Source of the DNA: Selaginella tamariscina
Taxonomy: Eukaryota; Streptophyta; Lycopodiopsida; Selaginellales; Selaginellaceae
Direction of reading: 5' to 3'
NCBI GenBank assembly: GCA_003024785.1
Contig: PUQB01000010.1
Coordinates: 437,456 to 501,455 of the forward strand
DNA: 64,000 nt
The position numbers were made by a program, and so were the translations under genes. Below the pieces are notes generated by a model. The model was not told the DNA's origin. It searched no databases and saw only the letters and a program-made list of their open reading frames with translations. Shown one piece after another: positions 22,730 to 32,328 of this stretch (its first letter is position 1; the number at the start of each line of letters is the position of its first letter).

Positions 22730-22888
22730 TGTAAGATCCATGTGTACGGCTGCATGTGCACATACTATTATTAGTGTAGTGAATTTTGATAGCCGTCGTA
22801 TAATTCAATTTGGACCACTCGCTCTTGTACATAAGTTAGGGTTTCTAAACTAATGGATATACACATTTCTATATTCCGAGCTCTCACA
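22730..22888 (+). repeat. GYP-1 5' LTR
   Basis: TGTAAGATCC to CTCTCACA. Shared with the 3' LTR: ACGGCTGCATGTGCACATAC and ggaccactcgctcttgta. It contains about 30 bp near the end not present in the 3' LTR. It is directly followed by TTGGTGGAGGTGAGGGG, whose TGGTGGAGGTGAGG (from 22890) sits where a tRNA primer site should be; I could not assign the tRNA. Confidence 0.8.
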
Positions 22889-23033
22889 TTGGTGGAGGTG
22901 AGGGGCACCTCTAATTGTCCCTACGGAGTGCTCAGATTTGGTTTTTTTTATCGATTTTCTTTGTCTTCTTAGATCTAGCTTTTCCATTGTCTAGATCTAT
23001 TCCTTTCTTATAGATTTTGTCTTTTCTTCATCC

Positions 23034-23969
23034 ATGGATCCACAACAAGCAAATCCTTTATCTGTGGAGCAGTTACTCATGCAGTTGTTGGATGCCATGC
23101 GTATGCAATTGAACAATCACTCTCAGCTGATGGCAGCATTCACAGGCCAGGGTACTCCTCATGCTCATGTTGCAAACCCCTGCGCTGGCCGAGTTTCTTT
23201 CGCGGAAATCTTGGAGATGATGTGTACCATTGGTTTGACCACTTCATTGTGGTTGCCACATATCATTCATGGGACGATGCTCAGTGTTTGCGTGAGTTTC
23301 CTACTTGTCTTCAAGGGACGGCGTTGCAGTGGTACAATGGTCTAAACGTTGCAACTCGTGAAGATTGGAGTATTCTTCTAGAGATCTTCAAATGTGCATT
23401 TGGGCATGCGGACGACTGTGACGATGCTTTTCAGCAGTTGCATCGTATTCATCAAGAGCCACATGAGTCAGTGATGCAGTTTGGTGTTTGCTTTTAAAGC
23501 CTTTTGCTGCGTGCAGAACCTAACATGTCAGAACGCATCAAGTTAGGTATGTTGTGGCCAGCACTTCGTCAAGACCTTGTGGGGCTTGTGCATGCACTAG
23601 CTCCAGTGACTCTTGACGATGCTTTGAGGCTGAACACAATGATATGAGTCGTCACCTCTCCCACTTACACCTTCACGTGCTCTTGTTCCACTTCATGTTG
23701 AGGATGGACCTACTCCAATGGAGGTTGAGGTTGTTGCCGTTCATGTACCAGCACAAGGTTGGGCCCGTGACAAAGACATGGAATGTGCAGTTCATTGTTG
23801 GGCGTGTGATGAGGTTGGACACACGTATCGGCGCTGTCAACGATTTCCTGATTGGCGTCCCCCATTTCCAGGGTGGAGGCCATGGCGTCAACAACGTCCA
23901 GTTGGTGCTGCTGCAGTGGAAGGTTGTGATGCAGTGAATCTTCTAGGAAACGACGAATCGCACGAGTAG
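23034..23969 (+). pseudogene. GYP-1 gag
   Basis: Starts MDPQQANPLSVEQLLMQL at 23034. After a frame change near 23220 it reads CLREFPTCLQGTALQWYNGL, a capsid region of Ty3 type, then QLHRIHQEPHESVMQFGVCF and a stop. The nucleocapsid, from 23718, has CWACDEVGHTYRRC, a clean C-x2-C-x4-H-x4-C zinc knuckle, followed by a proline/arginine-rich tail. Three frames are used, so the gene is broken. Confidence 0.75.
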
Positions 23970-24089
23970 AGAGGTCCTCGTGCGAATAAATTAGTGACCC
24001 CTCTGTCTTTCTTTTGGGAGTATCATCAAGGGGTTCACTCGGCACCAAATATATGATCTTCATGTTTAAGCTCGATTTAATCACACGCC

Positions 24090-24400
24090 ACGTCCTATTT
24101 TCCTTTCAGTGTTGGTGGATACAGGTTCGAGTTTGTCCTCTATTTCTCAATCGGTCGCTACACGTTGCAGTCTTCATTTACGTCGTGCAGTAGAACCAGT
24201 CTTCATTCTGTACAGCAACGGACACACTCATGCTTGTTCGTGAGATGAAGTTGACATTGTTGTTCGTGTGGACGGTCATGAGCTTGAGCTTCAATCTTTG
24301 CGAATGGTGTCGAGTCAAGCTTTTCACCTTATCCTTAGTATGGATTGGTTGACTCACAATCATGCCAAGTGTGACTTTGAAAAGTCTCCCCCCTGTTTGA
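24090..24400 (+). pseudogene. GYP-1 aspartic protease
   Basis: Plus-strand reading VLVDTGSSLSSISQSV near 24110-24155 contains the catalytic DTGSS. LILSMDWLTHNHAKCDF near 24330-24380 fits the second conserved block (usually ILGMDWL). A stop (TGA at 24242-24244) lies between them. It would process the Gag-Pol polyprotein. Confidence 0.7.
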
Positions 24401-24606
24401 CTCTCCCTCGTCTTTCTTCCATTCCTCTTACTTTTATTCCACTTCGTCCATCTGCTTCCACCTTTGCTTCCATCACTTTTGTCTCACCCCTACTTCCAAC
24501 TATTTTCCCTTCATGCTCTTCCTTTCCTTCTCTGAACTCATCAGATGATCATCGTGCTACAGTTGTTGATTAACTTAAGGAGTATGCTGATCTTTTCAAC
24601 TTTGAC

Positions 24607-24775
24607 TTGTCATTTGGGGCCAAGATTGCGACACGCACCCTATTCCAACTGGAGATGCTAGGCCAATCAAGGTACATGTTCAGCGTCAGTCACCAAAGGA
24701 GCTCAAGATCTTACAAGCGAATGTCAAAAAGATGTTGGAGAAGGGTGTTATCTAGAAATCTCGAAGTCCTTGGGC
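24607..24775 (+). pseudogene. GYP-1 reverse transcriptase, first part
   Basis: After a linker, the plus strand reads NVKKMLEKGVI, a stop, then KSRSPW, the usual start of Ty3/gypsy reverse transcriptase. It stops at the target duplication TGGGC (24771-24775) of SUSHI-1. The continuation LVTKPDGSIRFCIDY is found straight after the nested element, from about 29565. Confidence 0.7.
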
Positions 24776-25414
24776 TGTCACAACCTGATACAGGATACAG
24801 GATGCAGGATATAGGATTCCGAATACAGGATACAGGATGCAGGATTTCGGATACAGGATATGCCTGCAGGATATTCCTACAGGATATACCTATAGGATAT
24901 TCCTATAGGATATGCCTATAGGATATGCTACAGGATATGCCTAGAGGATAAGGGACACTATTCTTAGCTCATGACTAGATTAGACTCATGACTAGATTAG
25001 CTTGGAGTTGTGAGCATAAAAGCTCCGACCACCTAATTGTTGTACAATCAGTTACTATCAACACCAGTCATTCTACGATCATTCTTGTCCTTATCTTATC
25101 TTGTCTTGTCTTGCTCCTTTGCCTCCTGCTCTTATCTCGCTCCTGGATCCTGTCCTGTTCCTATCTCGCTCCTAGATCTAGTCCTGTTCTTGTCCTACTC
25201 CTGGATCCTGTCCTGCGTCTTGTCTTGCTCCTGAGTTCCTAGTTCCTGTTTGGCTCCCGGATCCTATCCTGCTCCTGTCTCTCCCGGATCCTATCCGGTT
25301 CCAGTCTTGCTCCTGATTCCTAGTTCCTATCCTGCTCTCTGTCCTGTTCCTGAGTCAAGCCTCCTTGTTCTCGGAATCCTGCTCTTTTCCTAGTTCCTAG
25401 ATCGTGGCTTGACA
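24776..25414 (+). repeat. SUSHI-1 5' LTR
   Basis: TGTCACAACC to GGCTTGACA. Its first 170 bp are a run of short repeats of the type ATACAGGAT / CCTATAGGAT (24780-24945). The last third is a run of tcctgttcctgtc, ctcgctcctggatcc units. The two LTRs are clearly similar but differ at several places, for example in the ATACAGGAT run and by a 3-nt accacc/acc difference near 25030. Confidence 0.85.
25015..25061 (+). promoter_or_regulatory. SUSHI-1 predicted core promoter and RNA start
   Basis: A TATA-like CATAAAAG at 25015-25022 lies 34 bp upstream of CAGTTACTATCAA (25049-25061). An RNA beginning around 25045-25050 would carry this 13-mer at its 5' end, which is exactly complementary to the primer site after the LTR. 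The 3' LTR has the same pair at 29150-29157 and 29181-29193. The start site is inferred, not shown. Confidence 0.55.
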
Positions 25415-25430
25415 GTTTGATAGTAACTGC
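25415..25430 (+). promoter_or_regulatory. SUSHI-1 self-complementary primer-binding site
   Basis: Two bases after the LTR end, TTGATAGTAACTG (25417-25429) is the exact reverse complement of CAGTTACTATCAA (25049-25061) inside the LTR. It does not begin TGG, as a tRNA-CCA primer site would. This is the arrangement of Tf1 and related chromoviruses, in which the RNA's own 5' end folds back and primes minus-strand synthesis. Confidence 0.8.
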
Positions 25431-25512
25431 TTTCATAGCTCCCCGATTTTTGATTACTTTTTTTCCCCTTGGTTCTTCTCCTTTGTTTTCCTCCTTTTTT
25501 CTTTCATAGATC

Positions 25513-26440
25513 ATGGCCGTTTTTGAGCAGATTCAACGTGAGCACCAAATGTTGCTTCATGAGCTGGCCACTTTGCGCCAAGTGGTCACCGATCTGCAAG
25601 GCTCCACCCATGCGGCACATGCAGCTGCTGATGCATCCTCCAAGGCTGCTGCGCAGGCTCTTTCTCAGGCATCGGTGGTTCCTTCTTCATCGAACTTTTC
25701 TCCGGAGCCGAAGATCAGCATGCCGGAAAAGTTCAGTGGCAACCGTGCCGATTTCCAAGGTTTCCTGAATCAAATCCGGCTCTTGATCCGCATGCAACCA
25801 TGCCACTACTCGACTGATGCACAAAAGGTTGGCCTTTTGGCATCCTTGCTAGTTGGATCTCCACGAGCTTGGGTTGCCCCTTTGCTGGAACGTGACGATC
25901 CATTGATGGAAGATTTTGAAGGATTCGTGGCTGCCTTTGAAGCCTGCTTTGGAGATCCTGATAAGTACCATTCCGCATGCACGAAGTTACGCAAGCTCAC
26001 ACAAGGATCCCGACCAGTTTCTGTTTATGCATCCGAATTTCAACAACTTTGCACGAACGTTCCATGGGACGAGACTGCATTGATGAACACTTCCGTTTTG
26101 GGCTGAGGGATGACGTGAAGGACCTTCTCCTTACGTTACCGGATGCCCAAACCTTAGCAGAGATCATCCAATAGGCCGTTCGCTGTGACAACCGTTTGTT
26201 CAAACGTCGTCAGAAAAATCTCGTCAGCAGTTCCTGCAAGTCAATCCTGCAGCTGTAGCACATGTTCCTGTGACACCTTTGGAGTAGTCCCTATGGAGGT
26301 TGAGAAATACAAGCGTGGTCCACTTTCAGCTGCAGAAAAGCAACGCCGTCGTAGTGAAACTTATGCTTGTATTGTGGTGAAGTAGGACACAAGGTGGCGG
26401 AATGTCCTGCTAAAGCCAAGAAGTTCAAGACGTGCGAAGT
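25513..26440 (+). pseudogene. SUSHI-1 gag
   Basis: Starts at the ATG of MAVFEQIQREHQMLLHELAT with a coiled-coil-like N-terminus. The capsid region has KISMPEKFSGNRADFQGFLN, LLASLLVGSPRAWVAPLLE and LTQGSRPVSVYASEFQQL, much like sushi/PEG10-type gag. A frameshift near 26090 is followed by FGLRDDVKDLLLTLPD. A CCHC knuckle (C-LY-C-GEVG-H-KVAE-C, about 26364-26405) follows, in another frame. Gag forms the particle around the element RNA. The first 190 residues are one intact frame. Confidence 0.8.
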
Positions 26441-26455
26441 TGAAGCCGAAGTTCA

Positions 26456-26905
26456 ATGTCCACTCCGTCTAGGAGCCGCGAAGTTGGACAAAGTGCAGGC
26501 TCCATTGGTGTTGCTCATACCATTTCATCACTCAAGTTTCCTGTACACATTCTCCTCAATAACCGAGAGCTCAAGGAGTTTGCCCTGTTAGACACTGGTG
26601 CAAATGCATGTTTCATGGATGACACTTTTGCAACTCAGCATGGCATTCCGGTGGTGAAGTTGAAGCATGCAGTTCCTGTAGAGGTGGCCGATGGTCGTTT
26701 GATTGCTTCTGGCGCAGTTACCCACGCTACCACACCTCTCTCTTGCATCATGGCGCATTCAACTGTTCGATTTCCTTCAACTTGATCAAGACTCGGTCGA
26801 CTCCCATCATTTTTGGCATGCCATGGTTCGTTGTTGCAAATCCGCAGATCGACTGGAGGTCTAGGACGCTCACGTTTTCCTCTCCAACAGCCAAGATCAA
26901 TCCTG
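26456..26905 (+). pseudogene. SUSHI-1 aspartic protease
   Basis: Open frame with FALLDTGANACFMDD, where DTGA is the catalytic triplet, then LIASGAVTHATTPLSC. After a frame change at about 26780 it reads TPIIFGMPWFVVANPQIDW, the second conserved protease block (usually ILGMPWL). It is followed directly by the tandem repeat array instead of reverse transcriptase. Confidence 0.75.
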
Positions 26906-26959
26906 TACCTTCCTGCGTGCAGGATACATCCTTGGTGTTTGAGGCAGTACAAGCTACAG

Positions 26960-27420
26960 GATTGACTGTGCCTGTTCCTGTATCAGTGTTGAAGACTCCT
27001 CCTCGACAGGATTCACCTCATGTCAGCTCCTAGCACATCCGCAGGCTCCCTCCACTCCTGTAAGTTTGCGGATTCCTGTACAGGGTTCTTCAATCCTGTA
27101 TCAGTGTCGAAAGTTCCTCCTCAACAGGATCCACCTCCTGTTCGGTTCCTCAGCACATCCGCAGGCTTTCTCCACTCCTGTAAGTTCGCGGATTCCTACA
27201 GGGTTCTTCTAATCCTGTATCAGTGTTGAAGACTCTTCCTCGGCAAGATTCACCTCATGTCAGTTCCTCAGCACATCCGCAGGTTTCTCCATTCTGTAAG
27301 GTCGCGGATTCCTGTACGGGTTCTTCCAATCCTGTATTAGTGTCAAAGGTTCCTCCTCGACAGGATTCACCTCTTTTCCGTTCATCAGCACTACAGGTTC
27401 ATCAGGCTCCAGCAGATTCA
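26960..27420 (+). repeat. 116-bp tandem repeat array in place of RT/RNase H
   Basis: Four units starting at about 26983, 27101, 27217 and 27333 (spacing 118, 116, 116 bp). Each has (t)cagtgttgaagactcctc, then acaggattcacctc, cagcacatccgcagg, and, in all but the last truncated unit, ctcctgtaagtttgcggattcctgtac. Successive units differ by scattered substitutions. The reading frame over it is a proline/serine-rich repeat (PPRQDSPHVSS type). Confidence 0.85.
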
Positions 27421-27639
27421 ACACTTCTACAGGACATCCGTTCACAGTTGGCTACAGACGATTTGGCAAGGAATGTGTTCTCACACATTCAGTCCTGACA
27501 TTGCAAGCTCCTCTTCCTCCAGTTCCCATTCAGACTACACGTTGTTTGCCATACAGGATGGACTCCTGTACCGGGAAGGTCTCCTGTACGTTCCTGTTGG
27601 TGTTTGCAGGACTCGTGTGGTACAGGATTGTCATGATAC

Positions 27640-28560
27640 CCCGGCTACATGACATTTTGGTGTGGCCAAGACAGTTGAGTTGGTGACTCGCAACTATTGG
27701 TGGCCTGGGTTGCGAGGTTTTGTGGAAAGGTTTGTACGGAGTTGTGACACCTACAACAGGTTGAAGATGCCTCATCATGCACCTCTGGTCTTCTTCGTCC
27801 TCTTCCTGTTCCTTCTGCTCCTTGGAGATCCATTTCTATGGATTTCCTCACAGATCTTCCTCCTTCTCGCGGATTCGATGCAGTTCTTGTGGTAGTTGAC
27901 CGTTTCACCAAACAGGCTCATTTCCTACCATGTAACAAGACTGCTACAGGCCAGACAACTGCTGAGTTGGTGATCCGCGAAGTGTTCCGACACCATGGTC
28001 TTCCTGAGAGCATTGTTTCTGATCGAGGTCCACAATTCATGTCCAAGTTTTGGCGAGACTTCTCCGAAGTCTACAGGTTAAAGGGATCTTTCTTCAGGAT
28101 ATCACCCACAAACCGATGGGCAGTCCGAACGCACAATTCAGACCTTAGAACAGTATCTTCGTTGCTTCATCAATTACCAGCAGGACAACTGGTTGGACCT
28201 TCTTCCAATGGCGGAGTTTGCCTACAACAACTCCGTTCACGCATCTACAGACAGACACCTTTCTTTGCTCTTAAGGCCACCATCCACGTTTTGACTTCGC
28301 TCCTCCCGCTTCTCCTTCTTCCGCTCCTACAGTACATGATCGTCTTCAGCATCTTCGGCAGGTACAGGATGATCTCCAGGTTCACCTTCAGCAGGCACAG
28401 GAACGGTACAAGCATCATGCTGATGCTCACCGTCAGTCGGCACCTACATACAAGATTGGTGATCTCGTGTGGCTTCTTCGTCGACACATTCGCACCAACA
28501 GGCCTTCTTCTAAGTTGGATTTTCAACGATTGGGCCCTTACAGGATCATGGCGGAGGTAA
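27640..28560 (+). pseudogene. SUSHI-1 integrase
   Basis: Plus strand: VELVTRNYWWPGLRGFVERF, then VRSCDTYNRLK (zinc-binding end, with one expected Cys replaced by Tyr), SMDFLTDLPPSRGFDAVLVV and VDRFTKQAHFLP (first catalytic Asp), HHGLPESIVSDRGPQFMSKF (second catalytic Asp). After about 28090 the frame shifts, and further blocks are scattered over three frames up to KLHPVFH at about 28610. It is preserved well enough for family assignment but not functional. Confidence 0.8.
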
Positions 28561-28694
28561 ATCCTGTAGCTTTCCAACTCGAGTTACCATCCACGGTGAA
28601 ACTTCATCCTGTGTTTCACACCTCTTGTTGGAGCCGTATCATCCTTCTTCTCTTCCTGGTCGTGCTTCTTCTCCTCCCCCTCCTGTGGTCATTG

Positions 28695-28903
28695 CTAGTG
28701 AACCTGAGTACGAAGTTGCAGCCATCCTTGATTCTCGTCTTCATCGCCGCCAACTTCAATACTTAGTGGATTGGAAAGGTTATTTGCTACCGATCACACT
28801 TGGGAACCTACATCCAACTTACTCCATGCTTCTTTTAAAGTTGCTGCCTTCCATCGGCATTATCCTGCTAAACCAGGTCCTAAGACTCGTGGAACTCGTC
28901 CTT
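28695..28903 (+). pseudogene. SUSHI-1 chromodomain
   Basis: EPEYEVAAILDSRLHRRQLQ, then YLVDWKGY, a frame shift, a TWEP-type segment, and a tail that reads FHRHYPAKPGP in the shifted frame. The FHR.YP.KPGP end is characteristic of sushi-type chromoviruses. The domain would bind modified histone tails and guide integration. At least one frame break inside it. Confidence 0.75.
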
Positions 28904-28916
28904 AGGGAGGAGGTGC
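28904..28916 (+). promoter_or_regulatory. SUSHI-1 polypurine tract
   Basis: AGGGAGGAGGTGC lies directly before the 3' LTR start TGTCAC. This is the plus-strand primer. Position and composition match chromovirus tracts. Confidence 0.75.
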
Positions 28917-29548
28917 TGTCACAACCCGATAAGATACAGATGCAGGATATAGGATTCCGGATACAGGATACAGGATACAGGATACGGGTTACAGGATATG
29001 CCTGCAGGATATTCCTACAGGATACCTATAGGATATTCCTATAGGATATGCCTATAGGATATGCTACAGGATATGCCTAGAGGATAAGGACATTATTCTT
29101 AGCTCATGACTAGATTAGACTCATGACTAGATTAGCTTGGAGTTGTGAGCATAAAAGCTCCGACCTAATTGTTGTACAATCAGTTACTATCAACACCAGT
29201 CATTCTACGATCATTCTTGTCCTTATCTTATTCTTGTCTTGTCTTGCTCCTTTGCCTCCTGCTCTTGTCTCGCTCCTAGATCCTGTCCTGTTCCTATCTC
29301 GCTCCTAGATCCAGTCCTGTTCCTGTCCTACTCCTGGATCCTGTCCTGCGTCTTGTCTTGCTCCTGAGTTCCTAGTTCCTGTTTGGCTCCCGGATCCTAT
29401 CCTGCTCCTGTCTCTCCCGGATCCTATCCGGTTCCAATCTTGCTCCTGAGTTCCTAGTTCCTATCATGCTCTCTGTCCTGTTCCTGAGTCAAGCCTCCTT
29501 GTTCTCGGAATCCTACTCTTTTCCTAGTTCCTGGATCGTGGCTTGACA
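28917..29548 (+). repeat. SUSHI-1 3' LTR
   Basis: TGTCACAACC to GGCTTGACA, partner of 24776-25414 with the same internal repeats and TATA-like box. Directly followed by the target copy TGGGC (29549-29553). Confidence 0.85.
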
Positions 29549-29553
29549 TGGGC

Positions 29554-30214
29554 ATGCGAACCTCATCTTGTGACGAAGCCTGATGGGAGCATTCGATTCT
29601 GCATTGACTATCCCATTAAATGAGGTAACCGTCTCAGATGTGTACCCACTTCCTCATACTGCAGACCTTTTGGATCGACTGGGGCGGAGCCGTTGGTTCA
29701 CCAAGTTAGATCTCGCATCTGGATATTGGCAAGTTCCGATGGCTGACATGGACATTCCCAAGACTGCTTTTCGGACACCATTTGGCCTGTACGAGTTCTT
29801 GGTGATGCCTTTCGGTTTGAGCAATGCTCCAGCAACTTTCCAGCGTATGATGGATGAGGTTCTTTGCGACATGCCGGAGGTGACTGCCGATTTCATCGAT
29901 GATGTTTTGATCCATTCGGATGGAACGTGGGAGGAGCATGTCGGTGATGTACGTAAGGTTTTGGATCGCTGCGGGAAGTTGGTTTGAAGTTGAAGCCATC
30001 TAAGTGTGTGTTTGGATCAAAGGACACCACTTATCTGGGTTATCGCATTTCACGTGAAGGTTTGCAAGTCGATCCTGACAAACTAGTTGCAGTTTTGAAG
30101 TTCCCTACGCCAAAGTGTGTGAATGATGTGCAACGCTTTCTTGGCAAGGTACAATATCTGGGTCGTTTTGTGGATCATCTTTCAGATCGTACTGCACCGT
30201 TGCGCGGTTGTTGA
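29554..30214 (+). pseudogene. GYP-1 reverse transcriptase, main part
   Basis: Continues from 24775: LVTKPDGSIRFCIDY, VYPLPHTADLLDRL, FTKLDLASGYWQVPM, FLVMPFGLSNAPATFQRMMD and FIDDVLIHSDG (catalytic box, with F in place of the usual Y), then LKPSKCVFGSKDTTYLGYRI, LQVDPDKLVAVLKFP and VQRFLGKVQYLGRFV. Blocks are in the right order with frame changes near 29620 and 29985. It is one of the better-preserved RT domains in the window. Confidence 0.85.
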
Positions 30215-30670
30215 AATCGTCAATGACTTCTTTTGTTTGGTCTAAGGATTGCAAGCAGGCATTTGCAGATCTCAAAGAGTTGTTGACGACTCCTCCAGTT
30301 TTGGCGTACCCGGATTACACCCGTCCTTTCATCTTGCGTGTAGATGCTTCTGACATCGGCCTCGGGGGTGTATTGATGCAGGAGAGTACGAGTGTTCCTG
30401 GCCAACGACATCCCATTGCGTACATCAGCCGTACATTGCAGCCAGCAGAGGTGAATTACTCCACGACAGAAAAGGAGTGTCTAGCAGCAGTTTGGGGTTT
30501 TGAGAAGCTCCATGCCTACTTGCATGGTTCGCGGACGTTGTTGGAAGGCGATCATGCAGCAGTCACTTCGTTGTTGAAGCGGAAGAATTTGATTGGCGTA
30601 CTGCTCGGTGGGCCTTGAAACTTCAAATTTACGACTTTGAAGTTGTTCATCCCAGGAAGTTCCATGGCTG
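30208..30670 (+). pseudogene. GYP-1 RNase H
   Basis: Open frame with SFVWSKDCKQAFADLKELLT, LRVDASDIGLGGVLMQ (first catalytic Asp), HPIAYISRTLQPAEVNYSTT, EKECLAAVWGFEKLHAYLHG and the Asp of EGDHAAVTSLL. A frameshift near 30600 precedes the FHPRKFHGMADADALSRAP-type end. Confidence 0.8.
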
Positions 30671-32160
30671 ATGCTGATGCTCTTTCTCGGGCTCCTCTTC
30701 CACCTTTCTCTCTCTTCTGTTGCCCCAGAGGAACCAGTTGTTCCAGCTTCAGTGGACTTTTTGGACGAAGATTCCGTACCATCAGCAGTTGCTGTGCTTG
30801 ACGTTCAGTGTCCGCAGAATGCAGAGTTAGATTTGCCGTCTTTGGATGAGGTTCGGGAAGCTCAAAAGGTTGAGCCGTGGATTCGAAGGCTTCGTGATGG
30901 GTTTGAGAATCCTGCATCACTTGCTGATGACTTGCCTTTCAGGCATTTACATTCAGTATCGCCTTCAGGATGACCTTCTTTATTTTGTGGGGACTGATCC
31001 AGATGATCCTTTGCGGTTGGTGGTGCCTTCAATCTTCATTCCACGCTTCCTCCATGCTTACCATGACTCTCCTATTCTTGGGGCACATGGGACATCGTCG
31101 GTGATGGAGAAGCTGCACAGATCTTTCTATTGGCCGGAGTTGCGAGGAGATGTGATTCGGTATGTGCGTAGCTGTGTGTGGTGCCAAGCTCGCAATACTC
31201 CCCCATGTCTTCGGAAGGACGGTTGGAGTCAATTGCAGTTTCTCGTTCATTTGAGTTGGTGGCATTTGATTTGATGGACCTTTTCCGCGGTCAACTGCTG
31301 CAACGAGTACGTTATTATTGCTTCTGATTACTAACTCGTTGGGTAGAAGTTGGTGCTCTTGCTAGTGCGACTGCTTCTACTGTTGGTCAGTTTCTCCTTA
31401 ATCGGGTCGTGTTTCAGCATTCTTTTGGAACGAATTCTCTCGGATAATGGTCCTGCATTTATGGCTGAGGCATTTCATGTTTTGACGTCTCACTAGGGAT
31501 ACGCCACACTTTCACAAGTGCTTATCATCCTCAACAGATGGTTTAGTGGAACGGCTCGTCAGAACCTTCAAGGGATGATCGCGAAGTATGTGAACTTTCA
31601 ACATTCGGATTGGGATGGTTATCTGCCGTCTCTCCGATATGCTTATGTCACTGGAGTACAAAGTTCCATTGGTACTTCCCCATATAAGCTCTTGTATGGT
31701 CATGACCCGGTGTTGCCAACGGAGTTGGGTTTGCCTTCTCGGTTACCGAGCTGCTGATGCTAGGTCGTGGGATCGGTATCTGACAGCATTCTTCCATTGG
31801 TTCGTGCGGAGTCAGCAGAACACTTGGGCCGCGTACAAGTAGGACAACAACAACGCTACAACTCGCACATCGTCCTCCTGCGGAGTACAAGGTTGATGAA
31901 CTGGTGTTGGTTCGTTTTCCCAAGCTTACGGTACGTGGTTTAGCTAAGAGTCTCCTTCCTCAGTGGAAAGGACCGTATCGAGTGCTACGGCAAGTAGGGC
32001 CAGGTTTATGAGGTTCGGCACACATTCAACCCGATCCTCCGAGATTGTACATGTGCAACGGTTGAAGCATTTTGTGCAACGGGAACAAGTTTGCCGCCTA
32101 CAGATCCACCAATGCCTCCTCCTGATGTTCCTCCAGATCCGGCCCATCTACAAGAAACCC
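30671..32160 (+). pseudogene. GYP-1 integrase and C-terminal tail
   Basis: Zinc-binding part: HAYHDSPILGAHGTSSVMEK, FYWPELRGDVIRYVRSCVWC and QAR (HHCC). Core in shifting frames: LSDNGPAFMAEAFHVL near 31440, then STAYHPQ-like sequence near 31510, LQGMIAKYVNFQHSDWDGYL, SSIGTSPYKLLYGHDPVLPT. The tail has FPKLTVRGLAKSLLPQWKGP near 31920-31980 and HVQRLKHFVQRE near 32055. No chromodomain before the polypurine tract. Broken. Confidence 0.75.
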
Positions 32161-32180
32161 TAACCAACTTACACCTTCCG

Positions 32181-32194
32181 AGAGGAGGGGATGA
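32181..32194 (+). promoter_or_regulatory. GYP-1 polypurine tract
   Basis: AGAGGAGGGGATGA directly before the 3' LTR start TGTAAG. Expected primer for plus-strand synthesis. Confidence 0.75.
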
Positions 32195-32324
32195 TGTAAG
32201 ATCCACGTGTACGGCTGCATGTGCACATACTATTATTAGCGTAGTGGATTTATACCCATTTGGATTCAATCTGGACCACTCGCTCTTGTATATAAGTTAG
32301 GGTTTCTAAATTCCATCTCTCACA
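32195..32324 (+). repeat. GYP-1 3' LTR
   Basis: TGTAAGATCC to CTCTCACA, 130 bp, partner of 22730-22888, followed by the target copy CTTT. Confidence 0.8.
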
Positions 32325-32328
32325 CTTT

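Larger units (their letters stand above)
24776..29548 (+). mobile_element. SUSHI-1: sushi/Tf1-like chromovirus without reverse transcriptase
   Basis: Nested in GYP-1 with a perfect 5-bp duplication TGGGC (24771-24775, 29549-29553). Two LTRs (639 and 632 bp) frame gag, protease, a 116-bp tandem repeat array, integrase and a chromodomain. The host gene reads continuously across the insertion, so the RT found outside belongs to GYP-1. Within SUSHI-1 only about 600 bp separate protease and integrase, too little for RT and RNase H (about 1.8 kb), and no RT motif is seen there. Gag and the chromodomain tail resemble the vertebrate sushi and fungal Tf1 group. Non-autonomous; broken in several frames. 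Confidence 0.85.
22726..32328 (+). mobile_element. GYP-1: Ty3/gypsy element with short LTRs, split by SUSHI-1
   Basis: The whole insertion is bounded by the 4-bp target duplication CTTT (22726-22729 and 32325-32328). The empty site tatatgctttcatatg is seen at 46661-46676 and, inverted, near 37436-37450. LTRs are 159 bp (22730-22888) and 130 bp (32195-32324). Order: gag with one CCHC knuckle, protease, RT, RNase H, integrase; no chromodomain seen. Without the nested SUSHI-1 it is about 4.8 kb. It is degenerate, with frameshifts in every domain. Confidence 0.85.
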
